A stretch of 5,244 nucleotides of DNA from Bacillota bacterium. Its GTDB lineage: Bacteria > Bacillota > Sulfobacillia > Thermaerobacterales > Thermaerobacteraceae. The first letter of the stretch is position 1. Each line of letters opens with the position of its first letter. The notes under the pieces were generated by a model that made no database searches, was not told the origin of the DNA, and worked only from the letters and a program-made list of their open reading frames with translations. Of this stretch, positions 1-5,244 are shown piece by piece. The stretch spans positions 1 to 5,244 of the forward strand of contig QGUQ01000147.1 in the NCBI GenBank assembly GCA_003242195.1, given 5' to 3'. The translations under genes were made by a program, and so were the position numbers.

Positions 1-147
1 CTCCTGGCCGATGATGGGCCGCTCCTGGGCGTAGTACCCGTGCTCGGGGTGGTGCAGGGCCAGGTCCATGTAGCGGGCGAAGGGGATGGCACCCTGCCGG
101 TGAATCTCTTCCAGGATCAGGCGAAGCAGTTCGGGATTTCCCTGCAT
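1..147 (-). CDS. MidA/NDUFAF7-family SAM-dependent methyltransferase, N-terminal fragment
   Basis: This is the first 49 codons of a minus-strand gene that continues past the left edge; ATG is at 147-145. Residues 22-40 read PFARYMDLALHHPEHGYYA. This is the characteristic N-terminal signature of the COG1565/DUF185 (MidA, mitochondrial NDUFAF7) class I methyltransferases, followed by an I-G residue pair that in the family precedes the S-adenosylmethionine-binding core. That core lies outside the window. NDUFAF7 methylates an arginine of a complex I subunit in mitochondria; bacterial substrates are poorly defined. The start is supported by GAGGAGG at 163-157 on the same strand, 9 nt before the ATG. 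The gene is divergent from the flavin oxidoreductase gene and is probably not part of that cluster. The family call is firm despite the short fragment; function in this organism is unknown. Confidence 0.85.
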   Translation of the reverse strand, partial: MQGNPELLRLILEEIHRQGAIPFARYMDLALHHPEHGYYAQERPIIGQE

Positions 148-156
148 GCGGGCGAT

Positions 157-163
157 CCTCCTC
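157..163 (-). promoter_or_regulatory. Ribosome-binding site of the methyltransferase gene
   Basis: On the minus strand this reads GAGGAGG, a near-perfect Shine-Dalgarno sequence, 9 nt before the ATG at 147-145. It fixes the start of the methyltransferase fragment. Confidence 0.8.
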
Positions 164-261
164 GGCGACCGGGCACGGGCCAGGGGCGTTTCGTCCGCCA
201 GCAGGGTCCAGGCGCCGGGGCGCGCAGCGGCCCCCCGGGCCCGTGGCCTGCTATCTCTCAA

Positions 262-275
262 ATACACCATACACC
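262..275. repeat. Tandem 7-bp direct repeat ATACACC x2
   Basis: Two perfect head-to-tail copies of ATACACC (GGTGTAT on the minus strand) occupy 262-268 and 269-275. They lie in the only AT-richer patch of the divergent spacer. The copies could be a regulator site or overlap a promoter, but two copies of a 7-mer may also arise by chance or slippage. Confidence 0.5.
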
Positions 276-334
276 CGCCAGCAAGGGTTCCTCGGAGCGC
301 CACTCCTTATGGCAGCGGGACTTCATTACAGGCT

Positions 335-343
335 GGAAAGGAG
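335..343 (+). promoter_or_regulatory. Ribosome-binding site deciding the start of the flavin oxidoreductase
   Basis: GGAAAGGAG lies 13 nt before ATG 357. The spacing is on the long side, but there is no ATG, GTG or TTG in frame between this site and 357. An upstream in-frame ATG at 309 would precede this motif and add 16 residues that do not resemble the family's usual N-terminus. Confidence 0.6.
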
Positions 344-356
344 CGGTCCGCTCAAG

Positions 357-1316
357 ATGCGTACGCGCTTCACCGAACGGTTCGGAGTCGAGTTGCCCAT
401 CGTACAGGGCGGCTTGGCCTACCTGGCCCACAGCGAGCTCTGCGCCGCCGTGTCCAAGGCCGGCGGCCTCGGCCAGTTGACGGCGGCCACCATGGGATCG
501 CCGGAAGTGTTACGGGAGGAGATCCGCAAGGTCCGGGCGCTGACGGACCGTCCCTTTGCCATCAACTTCGCCATCGGCCACCGCGATCTCAGCGACTTCA
601 TCCGCGTGACCATCGAAGAGCGGGTCGAGATCATCAGCGTGACGGGCGGCAACCCGGAGCCGCTCTTCGCGGCCTTCCGGGATCACCCGGTGCTCAAGAT
701 GGTCTTGGTGGCCGGGGCGCGGCAGGCCCAGAAGGCCGAGGCCCTGGGGGCCGACGCGGTGATCGCCGTCGGCTTTGAAGGCGGCGGTCACATCGGGCGG
801 GACGACATCGGCACGATGGTCCTGGTGCCGCGAGTGGTGGAGAGCGTCCACATCCCCGTCCTGGCCAGCGGCGGGATCGTCGACGGCCGGGGGCTGGCAG
901 CCGCCCTGGCCCTCGGGGCGGACGGTGTGGAGATGGGGACGCGTTTCGTGGCCACCGCCGAGTGCAGGGCCCACCCGGCCTACAAGCAGGCCCTGGTCGA
1001 GGCCAAGGAGAGCGACACCGTGGTGATCGAACGCACCCTGGGTCGGCCCGGGCGAGCCCTGCGCAACACCTGGACGGAGAACATCCTCCAGGCCGAGGCC
1101 CGCGGCGCCACTTTGGAGGAACTGCTGCCCATGATCTCGGGCCAGGCCAACACCCGCGCCGCCCTGGAAGGGCGCCTGGAAGAAGGCTTCGTGTGGGCGG
1201 GGCAAGGGGTGGGCCTCATTCGGGACATCCCCACCGTGGAAGAACTGCTCCGGCGCATGGTGGAGGAGGCTACCGCCGCGCTTCGTGGATCCCTGGAGCG
1301 CCTGGAGGCGAGGTAG
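357..1316 (+). CDS. NAD(P)H-dependent flavin oxidoreductase, nitronate monooxygenase/FabK-like
   Basis: This encodes a 319-aa cytosolic FMN-binding TIM-barrel protein. Visible family motifs are PIVQGG (14-19), the N-terminal strand that starts every NMO/FabK protein; KAGGLG (34-39); EGGGHIG (141-147), whose His145 matches the active-site histidine of both FabK and nitronate monooxygenase; ASGGIVDGRG (170-179); and GADGVEMGTRF (187-197), the FMN-phosphate-binding end of the barrel. The length is close to S. pneumoniae FabK (about 320 aa). The same fold serves flavin-dependent enoyl-ACP reductase (FabK), nitronate monooxygenase and related oxidoreductases, and these motifs do not separate them. 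The loop after PFAINFAIG carries His75-Arg76 where FabK usually has a hydrophobic-Ser-Pro segment, so FabK identity is not assured. ATG 357 was chosen because the family starts a few residues before PIVQGG. The downstream CoA enzymes suggest an acyl-thioester role, which is inference. Confidence 0.9.
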   Translation: MRTRFTERFGVELPIVQGGLAYLAHSELCAAVSKAGGLGQLTAATMGSPEVLREEIRKVRALTDRPFAINFAIGHRDLSDFIRVTIEERVEIISVTGGNPEPLFAAFRDHPVLKMVLVAGARQAQKAEALGADAVIAVGFEGGGHIGRDDIGTMVLVPRVVESVHIPVLASGGIVDGRGLAAALALGADGVEMGTRFVATAECRAHPAYKQALVEAKESDTVVIERTLGRPGRALRNTWTENILQAEARGATLEELLPMISGQANTRAALEGRLEEGFVWAGQGVGLIRDIPTVEELLRRMVEEATAALRGSLERLEAR

Positions 1317-1517
1317 GCGCATCCCGTCTCGCATCACGACCCACCGGCTGCCGTGGGAAAGCCACGCTTGGTGAGGAGCGGGCGCCCCTTTACTGATAGC
1401 CGGTTCGTTGAAAGCGTGTTCCTGCAGGACAGCGTGGCAATTTCGCGAATCTCATGCAACAAACCTGAATTCTGCACGGAATCTGGACGGATGCGCGAGC
1501 TGGGAGCGGGCGCCGCC
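1317..1517. other. Intergenic region with short palindromes, possible promoter region
   Basis: This 201-base spacer follows the flavin oxidoreductase. Just after the stop, two mutually exclusive small stems can form: CCCAC/GTGGG (1340-1357) and CGTGG/CCACG (1352-1366). Neither is followed by a T-run, so no terminator is called. From about 1388 to 1485 the DNA is clearly less GC-rich than the flanking genes and contains the perfect palindromes TCCTGCAGGA (1420-1429), TTCGCGAA (1442-1449) and GAATTC (1467-1472). TTGAAA at 1408-1413 resembles a -35 box but has no acceptable -10 at 16-18 bp. The composition suggests a promoter for the CoA-transferase gene; its position is not resolved. Confidence 0.4.
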
Positions 1518-2450
1518 ATGAATTCCTTGCAGCGAGACTTGAAGCCTCTACGTGGCTTTCGTGTCGTCACCCTCGCCATCAACGTGCCGGGGCCGGTGGC
1601 CGCCGCCCGCCTGTGCCAGCTGGGTGCGGACGTGGTCAAGGTCGAGCCACCCGCCGGCGATCCGCTGGCCATCTATGCGCCCGCCTGGTATCGGGCGCTG
1701 GCCGCCGGCCAGCGTGTCCTGCCACTGGATCTCAAGACGGCGGAGGGGCGGGCGCGCCTTGACGAGCTGCTGGCCGGGGCGGACCTGCTGCTGACGGCCC
1801 AGCGGCCCTCGGCACTGGCCCGCCTGGGCCTGGACCGGGCCACCTTGCAGCAGCGCTTCCCCCGCCTCGCCCACGTAGCCATCACCGGCTACCCCCCGCC
1901 CCGGCAGGATGAACCGGGCCACGACCTCACCTACCTGGCGGCCGTGGGGCTCGTGACGCCGCCGCACCTGCCCCGCACCCTGCTGGCGGACCTGGCCGGG
2001 GCCGAGCGGGCGGTGAGCGCGGCCCTGGCCCTGCTCCTGGCCCGGGAGCGGGGGCAGGGGGCCGGCTACGCCGAGGTCGCCCTGGCCGACGCGGCCGCGG
2101 GGCTGGCCGAGCCCCTCCGGCACGGGCTCACCGCGCCGGGCGGGATCCTGGGGGGCGCCCTCCCCTTCTACCGCTTCTACCGGGCCCGGGACGGGTGGGT
2201 GGCCGTGGCGGCTCTGGAGCCCCACTTCGCCGAGCGCATGAAGCAAGCCCTGGGGGTGTCCCGGGGCGACGCCGCCGAGTTGGAGGCCGCCTTCCGGCAG
2301 CGTTCGGCCGCCGAGTGGGAGGCCTGGGCACGCCGGCACGACCTGCCCCTGGTGGCGGTGCGGGAGCCGGAGCCGGCCCAGGCGGCCCATTCTACCGGGG
2401 TCTCCGGCCCCGGCGAGGAAGGGGGTGCTGCGGCAGAGCAGCGCGGATGA
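1518..2450 (+). CDS. CaiB/BaiF class III CoA-transferase family protein, alpha-methylacyl-CoA racemase-like
   Basis: This encodes 310 aa. The N-terminus LRGFRVVTLA (11-20) and LCQLGADVVKVEPPAGDPL (32-50) are the Rossmann-like CoA-binding start of family III CoA transferases. All three residues of the alpha-methylacyl-CoA racemase triad appear in family context: His135 in GHDLTY, Asp158 in LLADLAG and Glu234 in LEPHF (M. tuberculosis MCR His126, Asp156, Glu241). Racemases invert the 2-methyl stereocentre of branched acyl-CoAs; transferases use the same Asp as an acyl anchor. Oddities: the usual LNRGKRS-type loop reads LAAGQRV (61-67), the G-rich loop before GHD is short, and the protein ends about 50 residues early, finishing in a low-complexity Gly/Ala/Glu tail. 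ATG 1518 fits the family start; GGGAG (1502-1506) is a modest ribosome site 11 nt upstream, and ATG 1491 is the alternative. Family call firm, activity uncertain. Confidence 0.88.
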   Translation: MNSLQRDLKPLRGFRVVTLAINVPGPVAAARLCQLGADVVKVEPPAGDPLAIYAPAWYRALAAGQRVLPLDLKTAEGRARLDELLAGADLLLTAQRPSALARLGLDRATLQQRFPRLAHVAITGYPPPRQDEPGHDLTYLAAVGLVTPPHLPRTLLADLAGAERAVSAALALLLARERGQGAGYAEVALADAAAGLAEPLRHGLTAPGGILGGALPFYRFYRARDGWVAVAALEPHFAERMKQALGVSRGDAAELEAAFRQRSAAEWEAWARRHDLPLVAVREPEPAQAAHSTGVSGPGEEGGAAAEQRG

Positions 2451-2471
2451 CCGCCCGCGATTGGCGTGGCG

Positions 2472-2489
2472 CGGCGGCGGGTGCCGCCG
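2472..2489 (+). terminator. GC-rich hairpin after the CoA-transferase gene, possible terminator
   Basis: CGGCGGC-GGGT-GCCGCCG forms a perfect 7-bp stem with a 4-nt loop, beginning 22 nt after the stop codon. No T-run follows, so a classical intrinsic terminator is not supported. It may act as an mRNA 3' end, a pause hairpin, or be a chance structure in GC-rich DNA. Confidence 0.3.
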
Positions 2490-2492
2490 GCA

Positions 2493-2506
2493 TCACGCTG
2501 GCGTGA
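2493..2506. promoter_or_regulatory. 14-bp palindrome TCACGC-TG-GCGTGA, candidate operator
   Basis: Both 6-bp arms are perfectly complementary around a 2-bp centre, the form of many dimeric repressor sites. The sequence CACGCTGG within it recurs at 2564-2571, just before the larger inverted repeat. No regulator gene is in the window, so operator function is inference. Confidence 0.35.
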
Positions 2507-2568
2507 CCCGGCGTCATTCGTGACCGGTCCGCCGTTGACCTGGGCAAGGCCGACGTCAAGTTGCACGC

Positions 2569-2598
2569 TGGTGACGTGAAATCCGGGGGACGTCACCA
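2569..2598. repeat. Perfect 9-bp inverted repeat, 12-nt loop
   Basis: TGGTGACGT (2569-2577) and ACGTCACCA (2590-2598) are perfect complements separated by 12 nt. As RNA this is a stable hairpin ending 31 nt before the synthetase start codon, leaving the ribosome-binding site free. As DNA the arm centres are 21 bp apart, about two helical turns, suiting a dimeric protein. It is not followed by a T-run. Confidence 0.55.
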
Positions 2599-2616
2599 CG
2601 GGAGAGTGACCGCGAG

Positions 2617-2623
2617 AGGGGGA
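2617..2623 (+). promoter_or_regulatory. Ribosome-binding site of the first acyl-CoA synthetase
   Basis: AGGGGGA precedes ATG 2630, with 7 nt between its last G (2622) and the start codon. This supports 2630 over the internal ATGs at codons 5 and 6 and over the in-frame ATG at 2561, which lies inside the half-site-rich leader. Confidence 0.75.
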
Positions 2624-2629
2624 ACCGGC

Positions 2630-4255
<1,626 letters not shown>

Positions 4256-4339
4256 GACCGGGCGGTGCGCGGCACGGTCATGGCCTGACATGGGGCGTGG
4301 CGTAACGCGGCGTGAAACGTGGGGAAAAGGGGGGTAGCC
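4256..4339 (+). other. Short spacer between the two acyl-CoA synthetase genes
   Basis: This 84-base spacer has no T-run terminator, so read-through from the first synthetase into the second is likely. It contains GTCA-TGGCC-TGAC (4277-4289), again a TGAC-type inverted pair, the short palindrome GCGT-A-ACGC (4300-4308), and a stretch at 4299-4321 that resembles 2500-2522 in the leader of the upstream ligase. Shared regulation of the two ligases is possible but not shown. Confidence 0.4.
4325..4334 (+). promoter_or_regulatory. Ribosome-binding site of the second acyl-CoA synthetase
   Basis: AAAAGGGGGG lies 5 nt before ATG 4340. It contains an AGGGGG core and is the strongest purine tract in the spacer, which fixes the start. 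Confidence 0.75.
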
Positions 4340-5244
4340 ATGCGCGTCGATGCAGCTTCCATCCGCCGGGCGCTGCGCAACACCGTGGGCGACGCCCTGC
4401 GCCGCTCGGTGCGGAGGAACCCGCACAAGGAGGCCATCCTCTTCGGGGAACGCCGGTGGACGTACGCCCAGCTGGACGCGGCCGCCAACAAGGTGGCCCA
4501 TGCCCTGCTGGCCCGCGGCCTCGCCAAGGGCGACCGGCTGGCCGTCTACGGCCGCAACTCGGACATCTACGTCATCGCCTGGCTGGCCTGTGCCCGGGCG
4601 GGGTTCATCCACGTCCCCGTCAACCCCGCCTTGCAGGGTGAGGAACTCCTCTACATCCTGAACCAGTCGGGCAGCCGGGTGCTCTTCTACGACACCGGGC
4701 TGGCTCCCCAGGTGGAGGCGGTACGGGAGCGGGTGGGGGCGGAGATCACCGGCACGCTGGAGGAGCTGTTGCAGGCGGCCCTGGACCCCGCCGGCAACGG
4801 GGAGGAACCCGAGGCGGACCTGGACGATTGGGACGTGATCCAGCTCCTCTACACCTCCGGCACCACCTCCGCCCCCAAGGGCGCCATGATGACCCACCGC
4901 GCCCTGCTCTCCGAATACGTCAGTTGCATCATCGAAGGCACCGCCAGCCGGGACGACCGGGCCCTGCTGGCCTTGCCGCTGTACCACTCCGCTGCCATGC
5001 ACGGGGGGCTCATGCCCCTGCTGCTGGTGGGGGCGACCAGCATCATCCTCCCGGCGCCCCTGCCCGAGGTCTGCCTGCCCCTCATCGAGCGGGAGCGCAT
5101 CACCTGGATGTTCGCCCCGCCCACGGTGTGGATCAACTTCCTCCGCCATCCCGACTTCGACCGCTACGATCTCTCCAGCCTGCGCAAGGTGTTCTACGGC
5201 GCGTCCATCATGCCCGTGCCCGTCCTGGAGGAACTGCGGCGGCG
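4340..5244 (+). CDS. Second acyl-CoA synthetase (AMP-binding ligase), 5' part
   Basis: The first 301 codons are present, and the frame is open to the right edge. The N-terminal domain follows the ANL order: GERRWTYAQLDAAANKVAHAL (from about residue 37), GDRLAVYGRNS, and a VPVNP segment. The P-loop reads YTSGTTSAPKG (171-181) followed by AMMTHR, then LPLYHSAAMHG (212-222) in the substrate-gate position and APPTVW further on. The adenine motif, ribose Asp, linker and catalytic lysine lie beyond the window. The P-loop has Ser177-Ala178 where the neighbour has Gly-Arg, and the gate segment lacks the Asn-Ala-Trp of the upstream ligase. It is therefore a different subfamily, not a recent duplicate. 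Expected reaction: ATP-dependent activation of a fatty or other carboxylic acid to its CoA thioester. The substrate is unknown. It is probably co-transcribed with the upstream ligase. Confidence 0.9.
   Translation, partial: MRVDAASIRRALRNTVGDALRRSVRRNPHKEAILFGERRWTYAQLDAAANKVAHALLARGLAKGDRLAVYGRNSDIYVIAWLACARAGFIHVPVNPALQGEELLYILNQSGSRVLFYDTGLAPQVEAVRERVGAEITGTLEELLQAALDPAGNGEEPEADLDDWDVIQLLYTSGTTSAPKGAMMTHRALLSEYVSCIIEGTASRDDRALLALPLYHSAAMHGGLMPLLLVGATSIILPAPLPEVCLPLIERERITWMFAPPTVWINFLRHPDFDRYDLSSLRKVFYGASIMPVPVLEELRR

Larger units (their letters stand above)
148..356. other. Divergent intergenic region
   Basis: This 209-base spacer separates the minus-strand methyltransferase from the plus-strand flavin oxidoreductase, so it should hold promoters for both directions. 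The only AT-richer patch is about 250-275. It contains the tandem repeat ATACACC-ATACACC and, on the minus strand, TTGAGA (261-256). No hexamer pair with good spacing and a good -10 match was found on either strand, so no promoter is called. Several plus-strand open frames cross the region but none has coding character. Confidence 0.5.
2451..2629 (+). promoter_or_regulatory. Regulatory leader of the first acyl-CoA synthetase, rich in TGAC/GTCA half-sites
   Basis: In this 179-base spacer, TGAC or its complement GTCA starts at 2504, 2513, 2521, 2536, 2555, 2572, 2592 and 2607, eight times in 107 bases. Several are paired as inverted repeats: GTCA-TTCG-TGAC (2513-2524), TTGAC-N15-GTCAA (2535-2559) and TGGTGACGT-N12-ACGTCACCA (2569-2598). 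TTGACC at 2535-2540 matches a -35 box well, but no good -10 lies 16-18 bp downstream. The arrangement suggests binding of a dimeric regulator and promoter activity before the synthetase gene. The regulator family cannot be named from the sequence. Confidence 0.45.

Noticed and set aside
243..356. N-terminal extension of the flavin oxidoreductase to ATG 243 or ATG 309
   Set aside because: The extra residues do not match the family, which begins a few residues before the PIVQGG motif, and GGAAAGGAG at 335-343 lies inside the extension and serves ATG 357.
510..1337. Long minus-strand open frame opposite the flavin oxidoreductase
   Set aside because: Its translation is Gly/His/Gln-rich with no recognisable domain, and it lies entirely antisense to a well-supported FMN enzyme apart from a few bases at its 5' end.
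1340..1366. Small hairpins after the flavin oxidoreductase as an intrinsic terminator
   Set aside because: The stems have only 5 bp, are mutually exclusive and lack a following T-run.
1353..1517. N-terminal extension of the CoA-transferase gene over the spacer (GTG 1353 or ATG 1491)
   Set aside because: The spacer is less GC-rich and its translation has no family similarity. CaiB proteins start a few residues before the LRGFRVV-type strand, as ATG 1518 does.
2535..2564. Sigma-70 promoter with -35 TTGACC
   Set aside because: The -35 is good but hexamers at 16-18 bp spacing (such as AAGTTG) do not resemble a -10 box. Kept only as a remark in the leader entry.
2390..2600. Frameshift removing the C-terminus of the CoA-transferase protein
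   Set aside because: I read the other two forward frames after the last conserved residues and saw no CaiB-like C-terminal segment, so the short form is treated as real.

Overview
The window is a GC-rich bacterial chromosomal segment with densely packed genes and purine-rich Shine-Dalgarno sequences (GAGGAGG, AGGGGGA, AAAAGGGGGG). From memory, the first acyl-CoA synthetase closely resembles the Thermus thermophilus long-chain enzyme and Pseudomonas AlkK. Together with the strong ribosome-binding sites and high GC, this would fit a thermophilic, high-GC Firmicute-like lineage (Thermaerobacter or Symbiobacterium type) or a Deinococcus-Thermus relative. The taxonomic guess is weak. No tRNA, rRNA, CRISPR array, insertion sequence or phage gene was seen.

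Layout: (1) 1-147, minus strand, is the first 49 codons of a MidA/NDUFAF7-type SAM-dependent methyltransferase that runs off the left edge. (2) 148-356 is a divergent intergenic region. (3) 357-1316 (+) encodes a 319-aa FMN oxidoreductase of the nitronate monooxygenase/FabK superfamily. (4) 1317-1517 is a less GC-rich spacer with two short perfect palindromes. (5) 1518-2450 (+) encodes a short, divergent class III CoA-transferase (CaiB/BaiF) protein that keeps the catalytic triad of alpha-methylacyl-CoA racemase. (6) 2451-2629 is a spacer rich in inverted repeats and TGAC/GTCA half-sites. (7) 2630-4255 (+) encodes a complete 541-aa AlkK/ttLC-FACS-type fatty acyl-CoA synthetase. (8) 4256-4339 is a short spacer. 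(9) 4340-5244 (+) is the 5' part of a second, different acyl-CoA synthetase, cut by the right edge.

The four plus-strand genes look like a carboxylic-acid activation module. The two ligases make acyl-CoA thioesters. The racemase-like protein could epimerise 2-methyl-branched acyl-CoAs or move CoA between acids. The flavin enzyme could reduce an enoyl thioester or oxidise a nitronate. This joint role is inferred from family membership and gene order. The window holds known enzyme families in a plausible catabolic cluster; I found no convincing wholly new system. The most unusual parts are the half-site-rich region before the first synthetase and the eroded CoA-binding loop and short C-terminus of the CaiB-family protein.
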